Of a stretch of 64,000 bases of DNA, positions 36,669 through 47,248 are shown piece after piece. The stretch covers positions 124,001 through 188,000 of the forward strand of contig JAIXMF010000023.1 of assembly GCA_025201365.1 (NCBI GenBank), in the 5' to 3' direction. Each line of letters starts with the position of its first letter. The first letter of the stretch is position 1. A model generated the notes under the pieces. It was not told the origin of the DNA and ran no database searches. It was given only the letters and a program-made list of their open reading frames with translations. Position numbers and translations under genes: made by a program. This stretch comes from Syncephalis plumigaleata. Taxonomy: Eukaryota > Zoopagomycota > Zoopagomycetes > Zoopagales > Piptocephalidaceae.

Positions 36669-37213
36669 TATTGTAAAGAAAGATAAAATATAAAATAAAC
36701 AAAGGGTTTTTCCAACCGATTAACATTGTTAGTCATTAACTTTTGCTCTTTATTAATAAATAATATTACACAATTGTTAACACCATTATTGCATTGCTAT
36801 TATTATTGAGTAGTTGTCATGATCCTAGCAGTTGAGGGAGATGTTAATGATCGCGATATCATATATTACAATAGTGTTAACAAGCTATGATGAATTGGCA
36901 GGAACATCTAGTAAAGGACAACATGGATGCTTATTTTATTCAGTGCATTGTTATAATGACATTCAAGATGATTCAGATAGCAAGCTTCAATCAAGCAGAA
37001 TGAAATGATGACGCAGTACATGCACTATCGAGCAACATCCTCTATGCATCGAGAAGCATTCATCAGTTTGTACAGCTTGATGTCTCAATTGCTATTATAG
37101 TTGATTTATTCAATTAATCATTCAGTTCATAGAAAGTATCTGCATGTGTTATGGTTTAATGATGTATAAACACTACTCTTATTAACTAATGTAGTACGAT
37201 TTATTGATATTTG
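36669..37213. other. Spacer with a diverged CANW-family fragment
   Basis: On the minus strand 36706-36830 codes NNGVNNCVILFINKEQKL and then LEKPF. It aligns with the piece at 34873-34980 but has lost the Cys-Ala-Asn-Trp core. Beyond it nothing is recognised. Confidence 0.45.
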
Positions 37214-38842
37214 CTATAGTTCACCATACTCATGTATTGTTTGCGCAGGGCTGTCAAATGAACTATACATCATACCAACCATTGAATACCTATCCAAAGG
37301 CCAATTTGTTTTTGGAATTTCCAATTTGTGGATCATTTCTTTTGTATTGATGTTTACGAGCAATCGACTGTACATAATAGTAGAGCTAGTTACAGTAAAA
37401 ACATAGAAATCTCCAATAATATGTCTAATGAAAGTTATATCAGGTATTCGCAATACTTGATTATCATTACAGGATAAATCTGTCCATATTTTTGTTGGTT
37501 TGGAATTAAGTGTTAAATACATGTGTCCATCTTTAGCAATGGGATAGGTATCTGCCGGTCAGTTATAGTGTAGCAATTACGTGGAGTATGGCTTTGACCA
37601 TTGGATGCTACACTATGCATTATGTATGAATTATAATCAGTATGACCATGTAGTTTGATGATTATATGCGAATCATATGAATTATGAGCAAGATATATTA
37701 CGTAGCCGTTATCTCCTTAGGTAGATGAAACCAGCCATTTCGCAATTGTACAACGGGATTATTGTTCGAGAACTGATACAATGCCCATTCAATACGACCA
37801 CGTCATCATCTTTGACTATTCTTCCCGTATATACTATTACTGTATTATTGGTTGTTTTGTAGAAACGCGTCACATCCCATGTATCGTCAATGTTTCCTGG
37901 ACACATGATATTATTATCTATATCGAATACCATTATATCGGCTGAATCCATTAATGATTAGTACTAGTTATATTGCATCATTGTACAATTACTATGCTTA
38001 CAAATATAAAGTGAATCATCGAGTATGTCTTTTGATTCACACACAAGCAATAACCATTTCCCTTCGACTGCCAGCATTTCATATGGTATTGGGACATCAA
38101 GTGTAGTAAAAACATCATAATGTTTGCGAGAGAGTATTTTCACATTATAGTGGGTATTGCTCTCAAATACATAAGGGCGTACAGCTATATAATGGTCACC
38201 CAAAACATAAAAACACTGAGCATCAGCGCCACTACCCAATGGGAAAAGGTTTGGCGATGAGGATAATGTACTGTTATATTCAATGTTGTTGCTGGATCTA
38301 AGATTCGAATGTGGCAAATATTCTAAACTATAATTATGATCTGGCATTTTGTTTGAGCGACCTTGTCGTAGCATAACTAAGCTGTTACGCTCAGCTTCTG
38401 TGCTATGACATACTCCATCCTTGTCATGTTCCATATCGATACGCGTAATATTGCATCGTCCATATCGCCAATTATTCTCGGTGCTCACTCGTCGACGATA
38501 TGTGTTGTACCAGTCCACATTCTCTAGTAGATCGGCTCGTTTATCCGATGTACATGGATTGTTGACATCTGTGCGTATACACCATAATACGAAATCCATT
38601 TCTTTGTCGTAATACGCCCCCGATAGGAAATCCCTATGGTATAGTGCTTGCCATAATGCTCTATCATTTCGAACACTGCTTGTTAATGAGCGACAACATG
38701 CTGATAAACGCACTAATTCGATATGACCAAGTAGACTACGGAAGACACGCTGATCATGAGATGGAAGACTATTCAGACAAACTAGTAATCTACAAGACGA
38801 GTTGGAATTACTCGATATTTCAGTAGTAGTAGTAGTAGACAT
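37214..38842 (-). CDS. F-box-like protein, frame broken
   Basis: Start 38840-38842. The first 80 residues contain LNSLPSHDQRVFRSLLGHIE, VRLSACCRSLTSSVRNDRAL and WQALYHRDF, an F-box-like pattern (Leu-Pro..., V-R-L-...-CR-L, then W...L). This would link a substrate to an SCF ubiquitin ligase. The rest, about 430 residues, has beta-rich repeats (YFVLGDHYIAVRPYVFE; DGHMYLTLNSKPTKIWTD; DITFIRHIIGDFYVF), suggestive of a propeller. One intron is likely at about 37950-38003 (GTAAGC ... TTCAG). Two more frame changes, near 37725 and 37540, have no splice sites and need single lost bases. It may be a working gene with consensus errors or a decaying one, since gene fragments flank it on both sides. Confidence 0.5.
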
Positions 38843-39111
38843 AGTGGAATGGAATAAGAAAGATGATATGGAGTAGCGAAATACGATGACGTTATTTCAA
38901 TCAAGAATACACAAATAAATCATACACAAGTGTGGATAACAATGAAGCATGGTGTTCAAGTCATTCTAATTGACGAGATATCCTACTGTCACTTGTCATG
39001 TCTTCTTAATATGAGTATAATGTATAACAATATACTCATTCATTATTCTATTAGATGCACACATCAGAATTGTAATGATGACATGAATGGTAAAGGATTC
39101 GAGTATCGTGT

Positions 39112-39365
39112 ATGGAATCAGGATATGACAGCATGTCTGAGTGTTATTCAGATTATTCTCAGTCTTTGCAATGGAAATGGTGTTCCAACACAACTACATC
39201 GAAGTGCCATTACTTCTAAACGTTCAAGAAATGAAGGACAACAAGAAACAGCTTATTCGTGATGGTTATCGCTACTCACATCTAAATACGTATTATCATA
39301 ATTATTACTTACTAGTAAACAGCAAAAGGAATAGCTGCGCAAATTGGTTAAAGAAATCCTGTAGT
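39112..39365 (+). pseudogene. Second copy of the ESGY/CANW gene fragment
   Basis: ATG 39112 opens MESGYDSMSECYSDYSQS, 18 residues that match 35141 with two changes. The similarity continues in another frame (YIEVPLLLNVQEMKDNKK) and ends with NSCANWLKKSCSP near 39330-39365. One frame break is needed. The upstream 12 bases also resemble those before 35141, so promoter-proximal sequence was copied too. Function unknown. Confidence 0.45.
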
Positions 39366-39420
39366 CCTTTATTACATTCACTTGTTTGTTTACTTATTCA
39401 TTTATTAAATAGAATATCCT

Positions 39421-40102
39421 CTATTCCACAATGCCTCCTTCTGTTACAATCAAGGCGAGATCTTTAACGGCATCGCATACTTGACTGGCAAGGTCAAGTA
39501 GTAGACCTATACAATGATTGAGCAATTAGCGAAATAAACAGTAGTCCTAATGGCTACTTGCCTGTATTGGCTTGAATGTCAGCAATAAGTGAAATGACCA
39601 GAGGTGGTCGTGACGCTTGTACCAGTTGGTGCAAGCCAGTCATACAAGCTATAGCGCGGTGTCGTCCAAGTCCAAGCTTACTAGCCTGGAGATAATAAAA
39701 TAGAATTATTGATGTTTAATGACTATTCACTATTGTCATATCTGCTAGTAATTACCTGTTCACTTGCTATGGTAAATGTCGACGACATTGGCGGTTCTAG
39801 CATGCTTTCTCGCAGTTGCTCTGCCGTTGCTAGTACAGTATAGTTAGCAGTGACAAATTATTTGTAACCCATAGTAGAATACCTTGTCCCAGTATGACTC
39901 CTTCGCGGTCTGTTACTACGCAAGCAAGCAAATCGTGTGGATGACTAGACCAGCATTAGTAATACGCAACTATATGTATATATGTATATATCCGCTATGA
40001 TACTTGCCAGATAAGCAACTGGTGTAGATACGATTCCAACTCGTCTCGCTGCTGCTTTGTTTGAGATTCCTCGAGCACGGGTGAAGCTGATTCAGTAGCC
40101 AT
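39421..40102 (-). CDS. LAMTOR3: LAMTOR3/MP1, Ragulator roadblock-domain subunit
   Basis: A roadblock/LC7 protein of the lysosomal Ragulator complex that anchors Rag GTPases and TORC1 and scaffolds MAP kinase. Start 40100-40102 (MATESASPVLEES); stop 39421-39423. Exons join HPHDLLACVVTDREGVILGQ, SSTFTIASEQASKLGLGRH, RAIACMTGLHQLVQASRPP, LVISLIADIQANTG and LLLDLASQVCDAVKDLALIV. The STF-x-A-x-EQ-x-SKLGLG and PLV-S-IA-x-ANTG strings are the family marks. Length about 125 residues fits. Four short introns. A small open exon upstream (40207-40262, MKVYANKRDASQ) ends at a GTAACG and might be a 5' exon, but I could not confirm it. Confidence 0.85.
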
Positions 40103-40534
40103 AATGGAATAATACGAAATGGTAAAGGAGACGAAATGATAAGTTGAATAGAAAGTAAAATGATGCACTATCAATTTCAGTAAATAATAATGACAATACG
40201 CGTTACCATTCGCTAATGTAGTCATCATTTGACTAGCATCTCGTTTGTTTGCGTATACTTTCATGGATTTGTTTCAAGTAGTATCATTATACAATTAATC
40301 ATTGAGAGCAATGCATTCTATAGAGTTAACAATTTACACATTAATCAATTCAAATATATCCGGTTGCAATGTATATTTATAGGTAAAGATGCGTAAAAGA
40401 GAATAAAAAATCATAGATGAATGCAGACATAACCAGGAATGAAAAGAAGTTGCAATGAACATGAACATGAATGTGACAAGGAAGACGATGCGTATTTAAC
40501 AATGGTATTTGTACCAAACAGTATATGAGCAAAT
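40103..40534. other. Spacer between LAMTOR3 and the LPMO-like gene
   Basis: Contains a small minus-strand open exon (40207-40262) of uncertain status. Otherwise AT-rich with nothing recognised. Confidence 0.4.
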
Positions 40535-41005
40535 CTAATTGATCTCAATATCGGCGCATTGATCGTATATCTTCGAGTCTTCATAGGTGTGACCGGTCTT
40601 CCATACCCAGCGTAAGACTTTCTTGCCAGTGACATTCTTTGGTAAGTTGATCAACCATGGCTTGTTCATGGTGTCGAGACATTCTTGACGTTCATCGAGT
40701 TTTACGGCATTGCTCAAGTTTTCATCGAGCAAATAAATACGACATACACCGGAAGCAGGATCGTTGATGGTAAGTTTGACTTCAATCGATTGGGAAACGG
40801 GTTGCGCGGGACCGGCAAGTCTACTATTGCAGACGCCCTTTGTGTTTGGACCCTTGAGCTCCGCGGGATAGTTGCTAGCAGATGCAACACCGCGTGGCAG
40901 TGGCGATACCATGTAGCCCTCGCCCAACACGCCCGTGATAGAAGTGAGAGTAAGCATAGCAAAAATGCAAAGCATCATGCCGAAGAAAGAAGCGAAATGG
41001 CTCAT
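40535..41005 (-). CDS. Secreted LPMO-like beta-sandwich protein
   Basis: Intronless 156 residues, ATG 41003-41005. Residues 1-28 form a signal peptide (LCIFAMLTLTSITGVLG). The mature part starts EGYMVSPLPRGVASASNYP and ends LRWVWKTGHTYEDSKIYDQC then ADIEIN. The Pro-x-x-RG near the start and the RWxWxxxH...Y..CADI end recall chitin/cellulose LPMOs and their relatives. The N-terminal His that copper-dependent LPMOs need directly after the signal peptide is not there: the cleavage region reads GEGYMVSP. A binding rather than oxidising role is thus likely. Four Cys after the signal could form two bonds. Surface or wall location is inferred. Confidence 0.6.
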   Translation of the reverse strand: MSHFASFFGMMLCIFAMLTLTSITGVLGEGYMVSPLPRGVASASNYPAELKGPNTKGVCNSRLAGPAQPVSQSIEVKLTINDPASGVCRIYLLDENLSNAVKLDERQECLDTMNKPWLINLPKNVTGKKVLRWVWKTGHTYEDSKIYDQCADIEIN

Positions 41006-41652
41006 GATAGATATAATGAGTGAGTGGCTGAGTGAGTGAGTAAGCGAGCGAGTAAAGTGTCAATGGAAGAGGCGAGTGTAGAGTAGGATTCTAAAGAGCG
41101 GATAGGATGGTGAATGACGAGCGAACGTAATGTGTTTATTTGTTGCTTAGGTTGACGTTGAGAAAGGTGAAAGAAACGAGTAAAGACGTGCGTGTAGATG
41201 GAGTGTATGAGAGTTAATGTCGAATGCTGGACTGCATCTAACTGTAGCGTATTTATACTACTAGTGACAAGCCATTGGAATCAAGCATAAACCCTGATAT
41301 TCCTCAAAGATTAATAATAGTTGAGACTGAAAGATGCAACTCATCAGGAATAATTGAAACGTTGCAACAGCAGTCATATTTCAAACAATGTTATGATAAC
41401 ATTTAGTGCTATTTTCAATCTATACAGTAGTAGTACCACATCATACTAGAGATAATATACTCGAATGTGCATGCTCTTGAATACACTAGGCGTTACAGAT
41501 TCAAAACAAAAGTCGAAACAATCCAATGTTCTTTTTTGTATCACTATAACTCAACCTATTCTCACACATTAGCTTTCACAGTCATCGCTACTTGCTCTTT
41601 CTCACTTTTTAATTATTATTGTATTGACAGTGATAATATTCTATAATTTACA
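41006..41652. other. Divergent spacer between LPMO-like and CWC25 genes
   Basis: The first 100 bases upstream of the secreted protein are TGAG/GAGC repeats (41015-41060). The remainder is AT-rich. No gene supported. Confidence 0.5.
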
Positions 41653-43109
41653 ATGGGAGGTGGCGATCTTGTAAGTAATCTATCGCTAATCTCTATTACC
41701 AACTGATACTGATCTATCAATGTAGAATCTGAAAAAGTCCTGGCATACGGGCACGTTCCGTAACCAGGAGATGGTATGGAAACGTGAACAGGAGGTTGCC
41801 GAAGAAAACAAGAAACTCGAACAGCTAAGAAAGGAGCTGGAGGAGGAGAGACAGTTGCAGGAGCTGCAACGAATGCAGGAGGCATCAGGAGGACGGTAAG
41901 TATACGATTAGGCTATGGTTATGGCTGAGCCATCACTCGTGTATACTGACGATATTATCCGCCAATGTAGGAAACGAACTGAACGACTGGAATGGATGTA
42001 TGCAGCGGGACCTGGTCAGTCGGCCGCCACACGTAGTTCTGACCTCGAGCAGTATCTACTTGGTAAGAAACGAGTAGATGATATTGTAGATGCGGGACAT
42101 ACGGTAGACGAGGTAAGTTGTAGGCGAGCATTTAGCATGTATGTAGCATTTCTCATAACTCGGCATTACTCGTAGTTATCCGAGCGATCTTCCTCGGTGT
42201 TCCAAAAGGCCATGAATCAACAGGCGAATAATGCGCGTGATATGTATGCTAAAGTCAGGGAAGATCCATTGTTTCTAATTAAGAAACAGGAGCAGCATAG
42301 TTTGGAGAGCATCATGAATAATCCTATTAAAATGAAACAATTGGCCGAGGTATGTATTTATTAGTTGTAGTTACTAGTGTAAGCATTCGATTAATACGAT
42401 TTGCAACTACTATTAGGCAAAGAAACTATCCAAGAAGGATAAAAAGAAAGAGAAGAAAGAAAAGAAAGAACGAAGAAAGCACCATCATGATAGAGATAGT
42501 GATGACAATGATGCTGCCGTTCATTACAGACGACATGAACGAGCTCATGTAGATAGACGAGATCGTCGTCATTCACGATCAAGATCACGATCACCATCAT
42601 CTTCTAGACGTCATCGTAGTCCTGATCGTATTAGTAGCAGTAGTAGTAGTCATAATAATAGTAATGGTAGAGCCATACGTGACTACAATCATGATAGACA
42701 TCATTCAAAGAAGCCGTATTCACGATCTACAACATCGGCAGCAGAAGAACGAGCAGCCAAGGAAGAGGAGAGACAGCGTCGTTTAGCTGCCATGATGCAA
42801 GATGCAGACTCGCTGGATCGTGAACGTGAATCACGTCTTAGTGCCATATTGAAAGAAGAGGCGGATGAAGAGAAACGCAATCAAGAGGATCGACTAAAGA
42901 GTGGTCGCTACGGTACAGGACGAGATTTCCTAAGGTAAGTTGTAGCTGGCTGACTCTATCAGATGACATATATAATAGCTCATTATTATTATTATTACTG
43001 TTATAGTCAAGCAAATCGTGCAGTATACGGTACATCTAAATCATCTAGTCTTGAGGAACGAGTAAGACGTAGTCGCGGCAATTTACAACGTCAAAGTGTA
43101 GGCGAATAG
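41653..43109 (+). CDS. CWC25: Pre-mRNA splicing factor Cwc25
   Basis: A factor needed for the first catalytic step of splicing, after Prp2 acts. Exon 1 is tiny (MGGGDL, 41653-41670) and joins [20 protein letters not shown], the Cir_N signature. Next are [20 protein letters not shown] and [10 protein letters not shown]-like [16 protein letters not shown], then the [20 protein letters not shown] block. A Lys/Glu-rich coil and an RS/His-rich region follow (about 42440-42720), and the end has [13 protein letters not shown]. All joins are canonical and the frame is continuous. The RS-rich middle is longer than in yeast and nearer the metazoan CWC25 form. Confidence 0.88.
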
Positions 43110-43248
43110 AGAAAGATGAAGAAGACACGACGACAACTATACGTGGTTCTTTTTATTATTACTATTCTAGTTTATCCATGTTACTATTTCTATTATCATT
43201 TCCATTAAAGTATCACAAATAATCGGTGTCACCTCTAGACGCGATCAT

Positions 43249-45934
43249 CTAATCCCAGCACTCTTGTTGATATCGACCGGTGCGTTTTAATGTAACAATT
43301 AGTTCACGCGCCTCTTGTTCCGATAGATTGCCTTGTTTCACGAATACATCACAGAATGCATCAATGACATCCTCTGGCATACGTTTAGATTTCCTATTCA
43401 TATATATATATATATAGATGTTGATATGTTAGCTATCATTTATATTATGTGGCAACAGTACAAGTAAACATTACTTACCCGCATACGTAGATTGATCCAT
43501 GTTGATGCTGAATAGCTGTCCATATCAATGCTGCCTGTTTCATGATAACATGTTGTACGTATTGCTTTTCATTCTATAACGTGTCAATATCTAATTAGTA
43601 AATGATGATAATCATTTGAGATGAACGCGTGCTACTACACATACTTGATCACGCGAGAATGCCGTAAACAATTGTAGCGCGCCTTTCTCGCACATTACTC
43701 GCCATTCATCGCTGAAGTAAAAGTCGGCCTGTTGATGTCGACAACCAAATATCAAAATATTGCCTAGTAATGTTAGGAATTAATAATGATTTATTGTCTA
43801 TTAGTATAACTTACTGTGTTGCTGTAAGGCTAGACGCTCTTCGAGTAAGGCACGCATAGGTGCTAGACCCAATCCTAAATGAATTAGCAAATCAATTAGT
43901 AATACGCAGACATATATATATATATGTACATGATGACATTACCTGGTGCAATCAATATAATGGGACCATCACTTGATGGTAAGCGTAATGTACCACGTCT
44001 AATCCATACCGACAATGTGCGTGTACTCTCCTCTAACAACTCGATATTAGTAATGAGTATCCATGATGTCATTTCCTTCACTTACTACTATTACCATTGT
44101 CATTAATATCTATTGGTGGTAGATCAGCTAGCCATCGAGTGAATACACCGGTACGTGGTGTTGCCATTCGTGTACGATACTTGACAATACCAATAAGTAG
44201 TTGTATTGTGTTGTCGTGCACCTATCCACATAGTAGATTAGCAATGATGATGATTAATAATGATATTGCTACCTTTGACGATGAAGCAATAGAGAATGAT
44301 CTAGGTCGTAGAATTGGAAATATTTCCAATAAATAATCGAGTGGAAGCTTGATTGAATTAAAGTCTTGCAATACTTCAAATGCTGTACGCCGCATTCTAT
44401 AGCAATAAGCGTATAGATCATCCTAGTATAGATGTACGTGTTTGTATATAGTCGATGACAATGTCAGTAGTGTGCATCTTCTACATAATCGATGCTTTTA
44501 CCTGTCCTGCAGCAGTACTGAAATAGTGTAATTTCTCGGCATGCTCTGGATCTTCGGCAAAATGAGCAGTCAACTCGAAGAACGAGCGACGTGGCACGGA
44601 GAATATATCAAGCCAGCAACGACACAAATCGCGTAATGTCAATATAGCACTAATCCTACTCGGTAAAGGATAATCTACCAGTGACTATTAACTCACATTA
44701 TAATCGAATGTGTCTCATTAGTGTTACATACTAGGATCCGGTGAATCTATTCGAATCAATCGATCAGCTTGCTCTAATAGACCGATATGTTCAAGGAATG
44801 TCTCCACGTCTTTTGAGCAATTCTCAGGCATGATATCAATGATATCGCCTGGTTGATACCTAACTCAATCATTAGCAATGATAGTACACGATTGAATGGA
44901 ACACTTACGCCGGCAGTTGATCAAACTCGAGTTCTACCAAGCGTACATCTTGAAAATGACTTTTCGGTGTAACACGTTGATTTCTAGTCAATCGTGCCAA
45001 ATGATCTCCTGCATGCTGAGGTACAATTGTACCAGTAGATGATGCATCTTCATCTACAAATCTAATAGTAAAACTAGATGGCAATGTAAGCTGAGTGATG
45101 TAAGCATCTAAGCGTCAATTGTACTAGTAATAAATAAATAAATGAAATGCAACAATGATTACACTAAAGGATATAATACGCTATCGTCCATTTCACGTAA
45201 TTCAACCGATAATGGGAATCGACTGGCTAGCGTATCCCAAACGGCCTCTAGCCATGGATCTAATGCGCCGTCAAGCCTATTAATCAATTGACGAGTTAGC
45301 TATCTAATGTGTATATAGTAAGCTTACTACGTCATACTTACCCCAAGTAATGTTGGTCATCACCATCACCACGAGCATGGAATGGTTGAGCACCCAGTTG
45401 CTGTAGTCGTTTGTGCAACTTCTTTGCTGGATAATTAAATCTACCAAATGATTAGGATTAGCCGGGATAGATATGTAACTGTTCGTCTACATACTTTTCA
45501 TAAGATGAATCACCAAGACCAAACACGCTATACTCCAGTTGAGATAGTACATTCTTCGGCAGGTCTTTACGCAATAGAAAACGCCAGAATTTCTAATTAT
45601 TTATTTATTAATATTAAGATAATCATGTAGGAAGTATCGTCTATCGCTTACTTTCATATTATCGGGTTCTTCACCCTGTCCCGTGGTAGACACTATAAAT
45701 ACAGCCAGTTTCTCCTCTACTAGTCGTGTCTAGTTTGTAAATGAATACAAAGTCATTCCAACGGTTAATCGTGTGTATAACGCGACAACTTACTCGGTCG
45801 TAATCGTCGAGTGCAAATAGCGCGGGCTGGTAGTGTCAACGCTTTGCTGCGCGTCGAATACGTTCGGCCACATCGGCAGCACAGCCAGTCTGCGAACCAT
45901 AAAGAATGAGTAGACGTGGTCGTGTGGTAGACAT
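43249..45934 (-). CDS. TAH18: NADPH-dependent diflavin oxidoreductase Tah18/NDOR1
   Basis: Passes electrons from NADPH to Dre2 for cytosolic iron-sulfur cluster assembly. Start 45932-45934 (MSTTRPRLLILYGSQTGCAA): the FMN loop. Then VFGLGDSSYEK, FHARGDGDDQH, the FAD domain (PAYQPGDIIDIMPEN; RPRSFSIASS) and the NADPH part (IILIAPG then LGLAPMRALLEERL; FGCRHQQADFYFSDEW; the end GRYQQECWD). Many short introns; stop 43249-43251. In the first exon an in-frame TGA lies at 45836-45838 between AAKR and HYQPALF, with the same frame on both sides. It may be a base-call error. Architecture and length fit the family. Confidence 0.87.
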
Positions 45935-47248
45935 ACTTGCCGATAAAAAGAAAAATACTAATAATAGAATAAGAGGAAATGAAGCAATCATCTCCATTCA
46001 TCTGATAAGAGGAAGCACTATGGGAATACGCATGACCAATCAGAGGACTCCTCATATTTCTCAATGAAAATAAGAGAGGTGGCTTTCTCATTAGATTCCG
46101 CTATCTTCTACATTGACTTGATGCTTAAGGGTGAGTTCTAAGCCGAATAGTTGTATCATATTGTGGTGTAACATCCTTTCATATGAGCATGCGTGTGCCA
46201 TCTTTAATAACCGACCTCACTCCCATTGCGAATAAGCCGACCTATTAGACACGGGTAACCGAGTAGACCTTAAACAACTATGGCGCAACCGTACATGAAC
46301 ATCAAAGGATATGTCAAGATCTAGTGCAAGGCGATGAGGCGACACATCTTGCCTATTCTTTATGGATATACTTGATCAATTTGGTGCCCTTCATAAGGCC
46401 ACGGTTACCGCGATAAGATAGAATACGTCTTTTTATATCAGTGATATATCGATGATAGTTACTAATGCTACAGCAAATAAACAGTATGTCCTAGTATACC
46501 GTTGTAAACAAGTATATTGCTGGCTGGTGAGGTCATTTCGCCGAGAACCCATGCAAACGGTTAGATGTCACCGACATATAATGATCCAACGAATTTGTGA
46601 CGGCAATGGACGGTGTAGATGCATACATACATGCGTGTGTGCGACATGGCCGCTCGTACTGATGATAGAAACCGGTAAGAGGCCTACCGCTGTCACAGAA
46701 TATTAGTAGTTATTATGACGGGTCAAGCCCACGTGATGGATTAATTGTAAAACAATAACAGGATTATACGAACTAGCATCATCGGAATACATCTTTTTAT
46801 GTATACGCACACATATATATACATGCCTTAATAGGAATGCTTATTTTAAAGCCATTCCGTAATACTCGTTACATGCTCGTCTTTATTCTACACTCATTAA
46901 ATAATCGTTGTAAGTTATACTGGATATTTGAGATATCCTTTCCCTGTCCCTCTTTTGTGGCTCTTGTCATCATCATCACCATCATCATAAGCATTACTAT
47001 ACTCCTCTAGCTCTTGCTCGAACTATCCTTGCTCGCCTTTACTCGCCTACTCTCCTCTTCTGTTTCTTATTTGGCGTTTCGATATAGCAATACAAGTTGC
47101 ACGTACACTTCTTTGCAACCACTCTAATTCTCATTTTGTATTACCTTTTTCTTTATTAAGCAAGTGCAATATCGCCACTTGATCCTCATTTCTTTTACAC
47201 GTCTAGCATCATCCTTTAATAACCATAACCATAACCATAATCACTACT
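45935..47248. other. Long intergenic region, no gene recognised
   Basis: About 1.3 kb. An open frame at 46452-46706 (+) is Cys/Arg/Thr-rich without recognised domains. The last 200 bases are pyrimidine-rich, like leaders elsewhere here. Three copies of a CCATAA-type hexamer lie at 47220-47240 just before the next start. No tRNA or snRNA pattern was found by eye; a non-coding RNA is not excluded. Confidence 0.45.

Noticed and set aside
36706-39365. One large mobile element with CANW inverted ends around the F-box-like gene
   Set aside because: The left copy is too decayed and no target duplication or transposase is visible.
40207-40262. First exon of an extra gene upstream of LAMTOR3
   Set aside because: Only 19 codons and an imperfect donor (GTAACG); no joining exon convincingly fits.
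45836-45838. TGA reassigned to an amino acid in this organism
   Set aside because: TGA ends other genes here at the right place (RhoGAP 4842-4844, micro-exon gene 26143-26145), so recoding is unlikely.
46452-46706. Cys/Arg-rich open frame as a small secreted protein
   Set aside because: No signal peptide, no splice context, ordinary chance length.
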